45,624 nucleotides of DNA from Bacteroidia bacterium Ga0077558 (lineage in GTDB: Bacteria > Bacteroidota > Bacteroidia > Chitinophagales > Chitinophagaceae): positions 1 through 45,624 of the forward strand of contig LNFJ01000067.1 in NCBI GenBank assembly GCA_001464625.1, written 5' to 3'. Position numbers and translations under genes: made by a program. A model generated the notes under the pieces. It was not told where the DNA came from. It did no database searches and saw only the letters and a program-made list of their open reading frames with translations. This document shows positions 26,759 to 34,929 of this stretch, piece after piece. Numbering within the stretch: the stretch's first letter is position 1; the number at the start of each line of letters is the position of its first letter.

Positions 26759-27211
26759 ATCTACTCCATTTTGATGTGGTTAATCTCATAAAATCACTAT
26801 CATTTTTCTCAACTTGTGTGTATGTTAAAAAACACAGCAGCCAATCTCCCGGTCAATAAAATTGAGTATCTTCAAGCTTCATGAACAGGTTTTCAAAATA
26901 TACAACTTCATTGTTTCCCGGGGCGGTAATTACCGACCTCACGGATTCTTATACTTGTTCTTTTACAGAGTTCATGCCCTTCTGTAATCATCTTTTTTAT
27001 TTTTCCAATTACAAAGACTTTAAGCAGCTACACCCGGCCTCTTAATACAGACCGGGGAGAATGTTGTCTGCTGCGGTATCGCAGGCGGGTTAATGGTCTA
27101 TGCATGTTATAATGCATTCCATTGACTATAACCTTCATGTTTTACCCAGGCAGTGTTAACGGGTTTCCATTTCTGGTAAACCTATTACTTTAATTTTTTT
27201 AATTGACTAGT
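26759..27211. other. 453-base gap with one possible small ORF
   Basis: There is no convincing gene. The only frame worth noting is 26881-27045 (+), an ATG with 54 codons and no recognisable domain; it may be chance. GC-rich patches near 27030-27080 (CCGGCCTCTTAATACAGACCGG) could form weak hairpins. The last 50 bases are AT-rich and probably hold the promoter of the next gene. Confidence 0.5.
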
Positions 27212-27430
27212 ATGAACAATCAAACTGTTTCTATAAGTGGAATGCTTACAGTAGCACTACTGTTGATAAATGCCGTAATACTTGAAACCGCTGTTGTAAA
27301 AAATGCAGACTGGTATAAAGCACTCTGGGTAACATTGCCTTTATTGGCCATTGCCCTATACAAGGTTAAAAAGAAAAAAATACCGGCAGAAAAAACTCCT
27401 GCTGATACTTCATTAATTCTTAAAAAATAA
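27212..27430 (+). CDS. Small two-helix membrane protein
   Basis: The ATG at 27212 gives 72 residues; a TTG three codons earlier is a weaker option. There are two hydrophobic helices (about 8-27 and 36-52) and a basic, Lys/Pro/Thr-rich C-terminus. No family is recognised. It ends 2 bases before the Rnk/GreA-like gene, so the pair is probably one transcription unit. Confidence 0.6.
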   Translation: MNNQTVSISGMLTVALLLINAVILETAVVKNADWYKALWVTLPLLAIALYKVKKKKIPAEKTPADTSLILKK

Positions 27431-27432
27431 AA

Positions 27433-27828
27433 ATGAATACTACAAAACAACCGGTCCTGCTTTCAAAGCAAGACCATTCTGCAATATTGTATCACCTGCG
27501 TAATCATCCAGTCCACAATGCAGCAGACCGTCAATCAGCCAATGCTCTACAACAAGAATTGAAAAGAGCCCGGTTGATGGAGGAGAACCAGTTGCCGCCT
27601 GGAATGGTGCGGCTGGGCAGCCGGTTAAAAGTGAGAGACAAAGCAACTAATGCCCTCATGGATTTAATGATCGTAACTCCAGACGAGGCGAACTGGAAGG
27701 AAAAGAAAATATCGGTGCTGTCGCCATTAGGAACTGCCCTTATTGGTTTTTGTGCTGGTGTCACCGTCAACTGGATGATGCCGGCCGGCGAAAAATTATT
27801 TTTTATTGAAGAAGTAAATAATGAATGA
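27433..27828 (+). CDS. GreA/GreB-family (Rnk-like) factor
   Basis: The 131-residue protein has an N-terminal helical part (about 10-50) and a C-terminal FKBP-like GreA/B domain (about 58-131) with GSRLKVRDKATNALMDLMIVTPDEA and VSPLGTALIG-type sequence (here LSPLGTALIGFCAG). Rnk and short GreA/B-like proteins bind RNA polymerase in its secondary channel. The N-terminal part is too short for a full GreA coiled coil, so transcript-cleavage activity is unlikely; a Rnk-like regulatory role is the better guess. Confidence 0.82.
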   Translation: MNTTKQPVLLSKQDHSAILYHLRNHPVHNAADRQSANALQQELKRARLMEENQLPPGMVRLGSRLKVRDKATNALMDLMIVTPDEANWKEKKISVLSPLGTALIGFCAGVTVNWMMPAGEKLFFIEEVNNE

Positions 27829-27843
27829 AAAACCAAACTTTAT

Positions 27844-27882
27844 AATTGTGCTGAGTAGTTTACTCAGCACAATTACATTTTT
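27844..27882 (+). terminator. Rho-independent terminator
   Basis: AATTGTGCTGAGTA (27844-27857) and TACTCAGCACAATT (27861-27874) form a perfect 14-base stem with a 3-base loop, then ACATTTTT. It closes the Rnk-like gene. Confidence 0.9.
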
Positions 27883-27968
27883 AACGGACTATATAGGCTT
27901 CCTTCTAATTCAGCAATGCTGAAAAAGAAGTATAATATGTAAACAAATAGATATACCTTACAAAGGCA

Positions 27969-28160
27969 ATGATAAATCTACAAACCTTACTTACCGAAGA
28001 TCTTGTAACTATGCTGGCAAAGCATACCGATGCTCATCTTAACTTAACAAAGCAGGTTATACAAAGTAATTTAGATATAATCGAACTCAAGAAATTAATA
28101 GAATGGCGTAATTTAACCGCTACAACTGTTATGCCTCCCATTATTAATCTAGGCGACTGA
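27969..28160 (+). CDS. Small hypothetical protein
   Basis: The 63-residue frame encodes a mainly helical, Leu-rich product (LQTLLTEDLVTMLAKH, then LDIIELKKLIEWRNL). No family is known to me. It follows a terminator, so it needs its own promoter; none is obvious. It converges on the DUF2784 gene 13 bases away. It could be real or chance. Confidence 0.45.
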   Translation: MINLQTLLTEDLVTMLAKHTDAHLNLTKQVIQSNLDIIELKKLIEWRNLTATTVMPPIINLGD

Positions 28161-28173
28161 GCTTCTCATAAGA

Positions 28174-28560
28174 TTAGCCTCTACTTTTCCTCCTCCAATC
28201 CCGGATGTTGAGACCCACACTTAATAAAGCCGTAAGCAAAAAGATGCTCAGCGTAACTGTATCTACCAATTGCTTAGTAAAATTGATGCCCGTAAGTTGC
28301 AACAACAGAAAATGAATATAAGAATCAGACCGGTCATGATAACCCAACGCATCTCTTACCTGCCAGTGCCAGTCGGTGCAGGCACAATAGCCCCAGCCAT
28401 ACCAAATGCCCAATACAAACCAGGAGAAAGCAGTAAGCAGTATCGTTATCAAATGCAGCTTCCTTGTTTTTGGAAAAGCCCAGCCCACAACATTAAACAA
28501 TGTAAACGCAGTATGAAAAACAAAGAAGAAGATATTGAGGAACTCGTACCACATCCTCAA
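28174..28560 (-). CDS. DUF2784-like membrane protein
   Basis: The 128-residue protein has four hydrophobic segments (about 5-27, 36-55, 80-92 and 97-117) with FHTAFTLFNVVGWAFPKTRKLH near the start and WYGWGYCACTDWHW (about 53-66) in the middle. This pattern, including the two Cys, belongs to the DUF2784 family of small inner-membrane proteins of unknown role. Its start overlaps the end of the upstream gene by 4 bases (28557-28560), showing translational coupling. Confidence 0.8.
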   Translation of the reverse strand: MRMWYEFLNIFFFVFHTAFTLFNVVGWAFPKTRKLHLITILLTAFSWFVLGIWYGWGYCACTDWHWQVRDALGYHDRSDSYIHFLLLQLTGINFTKQLVDTVTLSIFLLTALLSVGLNIRDWRRKSRG

Positions 28561-29090
28561 AACTTTTTTAACTGCTCTGCAATAATTGTTCTTCCTTTTT
28601 CTTTAAGCGGATAATCAAATGACCCCATGGAAGATTCAATGCGTATCTCAGCAATGGTTCCGTTCTTTATTGTTTCGATAGCATTAGCCGGTAAGGTATA
28701 AAAAGCAAAAAGCCAGCAGCCATACCCCATTGAAGATTTTTTTGAATTATAATCAGCACGGCTTGTCAAACTGATTGCTGATCCGTCACCCATTATTAAT
28801 TTGGCCACCTGCCCTTTATAAATTGAAAAACTATTACTGCGCCCGGTTTGTATTGCAAACTCCAAGGCAAAACCGGTGGTATATTTTAATATGGTGCTTT
28901 TCAGGTAATCGCCTACGGTGCTTCTTTTATCCCGCCCTGAACCATAGGTATCACCGGCTGAAATAAAGAGCCGTTCTTCACTGGTATAAAACACCGTGTC
29001 GCCGCTTTCTTTAATAATATCATATTTTAATTTTCGCTGGGCAAAGGCGGTTGTTTGTACCAGCAGTAAAATAATTAGCAGGCATTTCAT
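28557..29090 (-). CDS. Secreted hypothetical protein
   Basis: The 177-residue product has a signal peptide (1-17, ending TAFAQ) and a domain with TVFYTSEERLFIS and GDYLKSTILKYTTGFALE. A C-terminal part follows with EKGRTIIAEQLKKF. There are no obvious catalytic residues. It forms a two-gene unit with the DUF2784 gene that overlaps its end. I do not recognise the family. Confidence 0.65.
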   Translation of the reverse strand: MKCLLIILLLVQTTAFAQRKLKYDIIKESGDTVFYTSEERLFISAGDTYGSGRDKRSTVGDYLKSTILKYTTGFALEFAIQTGRSNSFSIYKGQVAKLIMGDGSAISLTSRADYNSKKSSMGYGCWLFAFYTLPANAIETIKNGTIAEIRIESSMGSFDYPLKEKGRTIIAEQLKKF

Positions 29091-29335
29091 GCGGAAGGTT
29101 TTGTTTGTTAAAGGTAGGAATGAATTCTATACGCCGTGGTTAATGAATGATTTCCGGGAGCTTTGTGTTTTCCTGTACTTCTTACTATCCGGTATCTTGT
29201 TATACCGACTAAGGTGGTATCTCAAACTTCTACTCACTTCTTATTATTGTAAACTGTTGTGGATTTCATATTCCGATGCGTGGATACAACACATCGGGGC
29301 AATTTTTTTTACGGACACGAACCAAAGCGAAGGCT

Positions 29336-29641
29336 TTAAAAAAGTTCCTGCGGATAAATTTTATCAAAATCCCTTTTAATTAGAAATTCTAATTGCGAAA
29401 AGATGCTATTGAGCAAAACCGGAAATCCTTTATCTAAAGGGATAGCTTTTGGTTCTAAAACTTTCCAACGAACTCCCCGTTTTGAATTGGTGAACCTAAT
29501 ACCAGGGTAATCGTTCTGCAATAACAAGGCACTTTTAGAACCTTGCACACTTATTCTAAGTATCTGCTTGCTTTTATACTCCACTTTCGCTTTTTGTATA
29601 AACTTCGTTTTATTATACGCTAAATGTAAATCCCATTCCAT
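29336..29641 (-). CDS. Hypothetical protein coupled to SRAP
   Basis: From the ATG at 29641 the product is 101 residues; a GTG one codon earlier (29644) would add one. Its ATG shares one base with the SRAP stop (TGATG), a sign of translational coupling. The sequence is basic, with beta strands in the first half (QILRISVQGSKSALLL) and WKVLEPKAIPLDKGF in the middle. No family is recognised. The pairing hints at a job in DNA damage handling together with SRAP, but this is inference from position only. Confidence 0.6.
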   Translation of the reverse strand: MEWDLHLAYNKTKFIQKAKVEYKSKQILRISVQGSKSALLLQNDYPGIRFTNSKRGVRWKVLEPKAIPLDKGFPVLLNSIFSQLEFLIKRDFDKIYPQELF

Positions 29642-30402
29642 CACAATGCAATATCTAAAGGTGGTAAATCTTCATACTCAAAAGGCTCTAACGGATCGGG
29701 TGCAGTTTTAAAATCTTTCCTGATCGTATAAGCATTCATAAACTCCGATGGAAATTGATAGGAAGCCAGTTCTTTTATTTCTGGCTCTGTCAGCTCTTCC
29801 ATTATCCAACGCCAGGCCAGATCGTCGGGCAATATGGTAGGCATTCTCTTTTTATGGTTATGCACTTCCGCCATCAGATCATTGGCAGCAGTAGTTACTA
29901 TTGCAAAACTTTCTAACACCACCCCGGTATCTTCATTAACATAAGTATTGTATATACCGGCCATATAGAAATATTCAGCATCTGCCACTTCAATAGCATA
30001 AGGATATTTGTTTTCTTTTTTTGCGCCTTCTGGTTTATAGGCTCTCCATTCGTAAAAGTGAGAAGCTAAAACCAAACATCTTCTATTCAATGCAGCATCC
30101 CGGAACATTCTGCTGGAAAGAATAGTTTCACTTCTTGCATTGAGCCAGGGAATGCCTTGTTTTCTTGCTTCTTCTAATTGTTTAACGGAAGTAACCCAGG
30201 TAGGAATAAACTCCCAATGCATAGACACTATTTCAAAATCATTGTGAGCTGATTTGCGGAGTACAGGAGCATTGCCATACTCAAAACCACTACGCAAAAC
30301 CTGTAATTCATTAAGGGCAGCAATAGTTCCAAATTCTTTTTCTATTGGTTTGAGCCGTATAAACTCAATGCGGCTTACTTTATGACCATAGAAGTTACAC
30401 AT
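29641..30402 (-). CDS. SRAP-domain protein (YedK/HMCES-type abasic-site shield)
   Basis: The 253-residue protein has the catalytic Cys2 directly after the initiator Met (MCNFYG), then WLNARSET (about 93), FYEW (about 117) and HKKRMPTILP (about 182-191), which are the conserved Cys, Asn, Glu and His positions of the SRAP fold. YedK and human HMCES form a covalent thiazolidine link to abasic sites in single-stranded DNA to protect them. The length is slightly above that of E. coli YedK. It is cotranscribed with the 101-residue gene described above. Confidence 0.93.
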   Translation of the reverse strand: MCNFYGHKVSRIEFIRLKPIEKEFGTIAALNELQVLRSGFEYGNAPVLRKSAHNDFEIVSMHWEFIPTWVTSVKQLEEARKQGIPWLNARSETILSSRMFRDAALNRRCLVLASHFYEWRAYKPEGAKKENKYPYAIEVADAEYFYMAGIYNTYVNEDTGVVLESFAIVTTAANDLMAEVHNHKKRMPTILPDDLAWRWIMEELTEPEIKELASYQFPSEFMNAYTIRKDFKTAPDPLEPFEYEDLPPLDIAL

Positions 30403-30760
30403 TCACCATTCGTTTAATAACTAAAACTATAAAAAAGAGGGGATTTTGAACTGCAAATCAGACAGAAGATTTTTAATTAACTTATCATAATCGGTTGGTG
30501 AAGAAAACACCAACCGAGGCGTGTTACTTTTATCGAACACCCGCCAAGGCGGAAGAAAACACCAACCGAGGCGTGTTGCCTTTATAGAACACCTGCCAAG
30601 GCGGAAGTAAAGGAAGTGAAGTGTTTTTGTATTGGCTCCGAGCCGGGTCGAGAAATTCTTTTTATTCAATGATACTCCTGACCCAGACTTCGGCTTAGAA
30701 GCTTTTGTGGGTGTAGACTCGGCGGGGAAGAAATCGGCCACGAACAAAGGCGAAGCATTT
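30403..30760. repeat. 358-base gap with tandem 52-base repeats and hairpins
   Basis: Two tandem copies (30500-30551 and 30552-30603) share GAAGAAAACACCAACCGAGG, CGTGTT and GCCAAGGCGG. Just before, TCGGTTGGTG (30491-30500) pairs perfectly with CACCAACCGA (30508-30517). Each copy also has a CCGCC/GGCGG type mini-stem (CCTGCC in copy 2). A minus-strand frame (30427-30747) reads through, but its product is repetitive and lacks any domain, so it is not called. Confidence 0.7.
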
Positions 30761-31111
30761 TTATGGGAGAAGTTTCCACGTATTTAATGAGGCTAAAACA
30801 ATTCTATCACTATCTTTCTTAAAAATAGCTTTAGATAGTCCCCAGTAAAAAAAATATGTTGTTCCGCCATCACTATTTTTAGCTTCTGATTCATTCCCAT
30901 TTTTGGTATACAATACAATTCTATCGTTAACTTTTACTTCTTGTGGAGTAAACCAGTAGGCGTCTTCACTTATATGTGCAAAACCATTAGCAGTTTTTTC
31001 TGTCCTAAAAACCAAAAAGTATTTAAGTTCACAATCTTTGAGAACTTTAAATCCAATACGTTCATTATTAATATCCCCTTTGTCTCCTATACTTGATAAT
31101 ATTATTTCCAT
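30761..31111 (-). CDS. Unrecognised beta-rich small protein
   Basis: The 116-residue protein has no signal or membrane helix. It contains NNERIGFKVLKDCELKYF, AYWFTPQEVKVNDRIVLYT (about 51-69) and TTYFFYWGLSKAIF (about 83-96), read as alternating beta strands that may form a small barrel. I have a vague memory of stand-alone bacterial proteins with a similar 'YFFYWGL' end, but cannot name a family. Its start overlaps the end of the coiled-coil membrane gene by 10 bases, so the two are coupled. Confidence 0.65.
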   Translation of the reverse strand: MEIILSSIGDKGDINNERIGFKVLKDCELKYFLVFRTEKTANGFAHISEDAYWFTPQEVKVNDRIVLYTKNGNESEAKNSDGGTTYFFYWGLSKAIFKKDSDRIVLASLNTWKLLP

Positions 31112-31554
31112 TGCACTGCTTTTGTTATAATTCCCCCAATAATTAAAAACATACCGATACCTAAAAAGATTTCACCTAAACCTTTGTCCCAAACAGCTTT
31201 TGCAAAGCCTATTATTACAGAACCTGCTGCTAGGCAAAATGAATATAAAATTTCTTGTGACTTTGATTTTTTTAATTTTTCGTCCAAAATAGCTTTCTCT
31301 TTATCTCGTGTTTGATAAATGGTATTCAAATCATCATATTTAGTATCTTTTTGCTGTAGCATATCTTCTAATAATAATGACCTATTTTCTAGTTTATCAA
31401 CTTCTCCCAATAAAATACGCTGAACTGCAGGAGATTTTAAATCCTCTTCAGTAATTTCTCTTTTTAGATTTGAATAAGGGCTGCTTGGAATACTATTACT
31501 CTTTCCTTGAATAATTTTCGCTCCTACATCCTTTTGTACTTCTTCCTGCATCAT
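31102..31554 (-). CDS. Coiled-coil membrane protein, tail-anchored type
   Basis: With the start at the MMQ pair (ATG at 31554) the product is 150 residues; the in-frame extension to 31659 adds 35 residues and would overlap the divergent gene region. Residues 45-100 are charged and heptad-like (a coiled coil). Residues 101-122 and 127-148 are membrane helices (SFCLAAGSVIIGFAKAV; IFLGIGMFLIIGGII). The N-terminus (about 1-40) is polar. The bulk is thus probably cytoplasmic, held to the membrane by the C-terminal hairpin. No family is recognised. Confidence 0.65.
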   Translation of the reverse strand: MMQEEVQKDVGAKIIQGKSNSIPSSPYSNLKREITEEDLKSPAVQRILLGEVDKLENRSLLLEDMLQQKDTKYDDLNTIYQTRDKEKAILDEKLKKSKSQEILYSFCLAAGSVIIGFAKAVWDKGLGEIFLGIGMFLIIGGIITKAVQWK

Positions 31555-31665
31555 TTTAAATTTATAATGGCTTGTTCTGCTAATCGCAAAGTAAGGAAAT
31601 AAGACAAAGTGACAGAAAAAATCTATTGGCATAAATTTTACAATATCCACACTAAACAACTTATT

Positions 31666-32187
31666 ATGGGAAAATTTTTAGGGTTAGATGGAAATTATCA
31701 TGAAGAAGGTAGCTTCCTTGGTCTTGATGGTAAATACCATCCCAAAGGATCATTTCAAGGACTTGATGGGAGGTATTATCCTAGAGGTTGGTTTCAAGGC
31801 TTAGATGGAAAATACCATCCCGGCAAATCTTTTCAAGGGTTGGATGGTTTATATCATGGTGAAGGATCTTTTCAAGGCTTAGATGGTAAATATCATCCTA
31901 AGGGTTCATTTCAAGGCTTAGATGGGAAATACCATGAACAAGGGTCGTTTCAAGGACTTGATGGTAAATATCACCCCAAAGGGTCGTTTCAAGGATTAGA
32001 TGGAAACTATCATTTTAAAGGTTCGTTTCAAGGAATAGATGGAAAGTATCATCTTGAAGGAAGTTTTATGGGAGTTGATGGTAAATACCATCCAAAAGGT
32101 TCATTTATGACAGCATCAGGAAAATATGAAGAACCTGCTGGATTGGCACAGAAAGAAAAAGAAAATCAAGGTAATGTAGTTTCCTAA
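31666..32187 (+). CDS. Protein of twelve tandem 13-residue repeats
   Basis: The 173-residue product, from the ATG at 31666, is MGK, then twelve repeats in register (residues 4-159), then a 14-residue polar tail. The consensus is FQGLDGKYHPKGS; Phe1, Gly3, Asp5, Gly6 and Tyr8 are nearly invariant, and the twelfth copy is degenerate. The DNA copies use different codons, so the repeat is held by protein-level selection rather than by recent duplication. There is no signal peptide or membrane helix. The D-G turn and alternating aromatics suggest a beta-hairpin array or solenoid, somewhat like MORN or cell-wall-binding repeats but of different length. It lies 11 bases before the next gene and is divergent from the 31102 gene. 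Confidence 0.8.
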   Translation: MGKFLGLDGNYHEEGSFLGLDGKYHPKGSFQGLDGRYYPRGWFQGLDGKYHPGKSFQGLDGLYHGEGSFQGLDGKYHPKGSFQGLDGKYHEQGSFQGLDGKYHPKGSFQGLDGNYHFKGSFQGIDGKYHLEGSFMGVDGKYHPKGSFMTASGKYEEPAGLAQKEKENQGNVVS

Positions 32188-32198
32188 TTCATTTTATA

Positions 32199-32969
32199 AT
32201 GACCACTACTTCAACCATAATACTGCTGTTTTTAATTGCTCTAATAGGATTTAATATTTGGAATGCAGTTACACTTAAAAGATTAATTAATCGTCCTTTA
32301 AGAAATGACCAACTTAATGATAAAAATTATTGGGAATTAAAATATAAAATGCAGTACATGGTAACTGTATTTTCTGTTTTAATTGCTATAGCTGCTTATT
32401 TAGGTTATAATACAATAGATAACGCCAAGGAATCTGTAAGAATGGAATTCCAATCAAAACTAGATTCTACTCAAACCAATATGGCTTTAATTGATAGCCA
32501 AATAAAAAAATCAAAATTATTTTTCGATTCAAAAATTGCTAACACAGATTCTTTACTGAATACATATCAAAATATGTTGTTAGGGCTATCTAATAGAACA
32601 GAAACAGTAAAAAAATCTATTTCAATATCCGATAAAGAATTAAATGATTTTAAAGGAAGGATTGCTGAAATCAATTCTAAAAACATTATTCAACAAAATA
32701 TTTATATAGTTGATAACATTTCATACTCTCCAACAGAAGTAGATCAAGACACTTACACTAAAAAAGTTTTTTTTACAAGTCTAACAACAATTTCTGGAGA
32801 CAAGCTCCCAGTTTTTAAGAAGCCCCCATTTATTTTAGTAGTTTCAAATGATGGTGCTGATTATCTCGTAACAAAAGTCACTTCTACTTCTTTCGAACTT
32901 CAACCATTTTCTTATCCCGGCGATGCAAAGATTTTAAAAGCTACTTTGTTTATTACTGAAAATCCTTAA
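32199..32969 (+). CDS. Two-helix coiled-coil protein with C-terminal beta domain
   Basis: The 256-residue protein has two membrane helices (about 5-22 and 52-70), a long charged heptad-like segment (about 75-165) and a beta-rich end (about 166-256) with KPPFILVVSNDGADYLVTKV. The membrane anchor plus coiled-coil stalk plus terminal beta domain is the architecture of a surface or periplasmic sensor or of an envelope-spanning fibre; it is the same kind of part as in the 31102 gene, in reverse order. It starts 11 bases after the repeat-protein gene, so they form an operon. No family is recognised. Confidence 0.68.
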   Translation: MTTTSTIILLFLIALIGFNIWNAVTLKRLINRPLRNDQLNDKNYWELKYKMQYMVTVFSVLIAIAAYLGYNTIDNAKESVRMEFQSKLDSTQTNMALIDSQIKKSKLFFDSKIANTDSLLNTYQNMLLGLSNRTETVKKSISISDKELNDFKGRIAEINSKNIIQQNIYIVDNISYSPTEVDQDTYTKKVFFTSLTTISGDKLPVFKKPPFILVVSNDGADYLVTKVTSTSFELQPFSYPGDAKILKATLFITENP

Positions 32970-33085
32970 CCAGCTATTATTTCCAAAATTTCAAGTTTCA
33001 GAATAATAATATCTCTCTACTTCAACTTCTTCTTAAAATCTAAATCGTTTGCCTGTAATCTTTCTTCTGCGGCCTCACCCTCCCG

Positions 33086-33106
33086 TCCCTCTCCTTCAGA
33101 GAGGGA
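33086..33106. terminator. Hairpin between convergent genes
   Basis: TCCCTCT (33086-33092) pairs with AGAGGGA (33100-33106) around a 7-base loop. It sits 3 bases beyond the hutU stop and could end transcription from both sides; there is no T-run, so the call is modest. Confidence 0.45.
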
Positions 33107-33108
33107 AG

Positions 33109-34884
33109 CTACTTCATCAATCTATCAGCTAAATTTAAGTTATGGGCTTTTGCAGTTTCATTGGCGAGATCATAGCCAGCATCCGCATGCCTGATCACTC
33201 CCATACCGGGATCGTTTCTTAATACACGGCGCAATCTTGCTTCGGCATCATCCGTACCATCGGCAACAATTACCATTCCAGCATGTATGCTATAACCCAT
33301 GCCTACCCCACCGCCATGGTGCAGGCTTACCCAACTGGCGCCGCCTGCTGTATTTACCAATGCATTTAAAATAGGCCAGTCGGCTACGGCATCGCTACCA
33401 TCCAGCATGGATTCTGTTTCCCGGTTGGGACTGGCTACGGAGCCGGTGTCTAAATGATCCCGCCCAATTACGATGGGTGCTTTTACTTTTCCGGTACGAA
33501 CAAGTTCATTAAATGCAAGACCGGCTTTTTCTCTTTCGCCCTGCCCGAGCCAGCAGATGCGGGCCGGTAATCCCTGGAAGGCAATTTTTTCTTTGGCCAT
33601 CTTCATCCAACGGAGCATGCCTTTGTTTTCGGGAAACATATTCATGATGAGTTCGTCGGTAACTGCAATATCATTAGGATCGCCACTGAGGGCTGCCCAA
33701 CGGAAAGGGCCTTTGCCTTCGCAAAATAAGGGACGGATATAGGCGGGGACGAAACCAGGAAAAGAGAATGAGTCGGTAGTCTTTAGGCTGGAGTCGGGAG
33801 ACATTCGCATTTCATGCTCTCTTGCTCTTGCACGGATGTTGTTTCCATAATCAAAAACGATGGCACCCATATCCTGCAGGTCTTCCATCAGCGATACATG
33901 ATAGTAAATGCTTTCGTAACTGCGTTCGAGGTATTCGGTTGGATTTTTTTCTCTTAATATATTTGCCGCTTCATTGGTCAATGTGTTGGGAATATATCCA
34001 TACAGCGGATCATGTGCTGAGGTCTGGTCGCTGAGAGTATCCGGTACTACTTCTCTTTTGATAAGGCGTTGTAATAATTCCACTGCATTACAAAGCACAC
34101 CGATGCTTACGGCTTTGCCTTCTGCTTTATATTTTACGGCAGCATTGATGGCTTCATCAATGTTGGTATATTTTTCATCGAGATATTTTGTTTCGATGCG
34201 TTTGTCGATACGCCACTCTTCTACTTCTGCAATGAGTGCTACGCCTTCGTTCATGGTAATAGCCAATGGCTGTGCGCCACCCATGCCACCGAGGCCGGCG
34301 GTTACATTGAGTGTTCCTTTCAATGTTCCATCATAGGCGGCGGTTTCAATAATCTCGTCGTCATTGGCATCATATTTTTTCTCCGTTGGTTTGGTGGAGA
34401 AATGTTTGGCGGCTACGGCGGCGTATGTTTCGTAAGTGCCTTGTACAATTCCCTGGCTGCCGATGTATATCCAACTACCAGCCGTCATTTGGCCGTACAT
34501 CATCAATCCTTTTTTTTCCAACTCATCAAAATGCTCCCAGTTGGCCCAGTTGGGTACCAGTTGCGAATTGCTGATGAGTACCCGTGGGGCATCTTTATGT
34601 GTTTTTAATATGCCTACGGGTTTGCCGGATTGAATGAGGAGTGATTCATCATTCTCTACTATTTTGAGTGCAGCGATAATATTATCGAGTGCTTCAAAAT
34701 TGCGGGCAGCTTTGCCACGGCCTCCATATACTATTAAATCATCCGGACGTTCGGCAACTTCAGGATCGAGGTTGTTGAGTAACATTCTTAATGCAGCTTC
34801 CTGTATCCAGCCTTTGCAACTAATGGTTGAGCCGGTGGGGGTTTTATACTTGATGGCGTCGTAGCGCCTTGTGAGTGTACTCAT
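33109..34884 (-). CDS. hutU: Urocanate hydratase
   Basis: The 591-residue enzyme converts urocanate to imidazolonepropionate, the second step of histidine degradation, using NAD+ as a bound electrophile. Signatures seen: [17 protein letters not shown] (about 84-100), [12 protein letters not shown] (NAD+ contact, about 200), [13 protein letters not shown] (about 375) and the [14 protein letters not shown] active-site region (about 445), then [14 protein letters not shown]. Residues about 363-374 carry an extra segment beside the FPGF motif, encoded by a sequence like an intergenic repeat (33769-33802). hutH is 2 kb upstream; hutI and the formiminoglutamate enzymes are not in the window. Confidence 0.95.
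   Translation of the reverse strand: MSTLTRRYDAIKYKTPTGSTISCKGWIQEAALRMLLNNLDPEVAERPDDLIVYGGRGKAARNFEALDNIIAALKIVENDESLLIQSGKPVGILKTHKDAPRVLISNSQLVPNWANWEHFDELEKKGLMMYGQMTAGSWIYIGSQGIVQGTYETYAAVAAKHFSTKPTEKKYDANDDEIIETAAYDGTLKGTLNVTAGLGGMGGAQPLAITMNEGVALIAEVEEWRIDKRIETKYLDEKYTNIDEAINAAVKYKAEGKAVSIGVLCNAVELLQRLIKREVVPDTLSDQTSAHDPLYGYIPNTLTNEAANILREKNPTEYLERSYESIYYHVSLMEDLQDMGAIVFDYGNNIRARAREHEMRMSPDSSLKTTDSFSFPGFVPAYIRPLFCEGKGPFRWAALSGDPNDIAVTDELIMNMFPENKGMLRWMKMAKEKIAFQGLPARICWLGQGEREKAGLAFNELVRTGKVKAPIVIGRDHLDTGSVASPNRETESMLDGSDAVADWPILNALVNTAGGASWVSLHHGGGVGMGYSIHAGMVIVADGTDDAEARLRRVLRNDPGMGVIRHADAGYDLANETAKAHNLNLADRLMK
33769..33802. repeat. GAGTCGGGAG-type repeat inside hutU
   Basis: TGAGTCGGTAGTCTTTAGGC and the following GGAGTCGGGAG form the same kind of sequence as the intergenic stretch at 39704-39732 (AGTCGGGAGTTTAGAGTCGG and on). 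Read on the minus strand it adds about ten codons ([12 protein letters not shown]) to hutU without breaking the frame. Confidence 0.6.
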
Positions 34885-34892
34885 ATTTATAT

Positions 34893-34921
34893 GTTGAATT
34901 TTGAATGTTGAATGCTGAATA
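34893..34921. repeat. TTGAATGTTGAATGCTGAAT-type short repeat
   Basis: Steps of TTGAAT repeat several times just upstream of the hutU start, with a partial inverted match (AACATGCAACATTTAGCATT) beyond the 16-base palindrome at 34930. The same style of sequence is, from memory, common between Bacteroidota genes. Confidence 0.45.
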
Positions 34922-34929
34922 AAACTGTA

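Noticed and set aside
29091-29335. Gene in the 245-base gap before the SRAP-coupled gene
   Set aside because: The plus-strand frame through it starts inside another gene and has no domain; the stretch holds only AT-rich DNA and a weak match (CACGAAC...GCGAAG) to the gap near 30740.
30427-30747. Minus-strand frame of 106 codons
   Set aside because: It spans the tandem 52-base repeats and hairpins; the product is repetitive with no recognisable domain.
30761-32969. Calling the four-gene cluster a toxin-antitoxin or phage-defence system outright
   Set aside because: No toxin, nuclease, NADase or sensor domain is visible, so the naming would be a guess; it is kept as a finding only.
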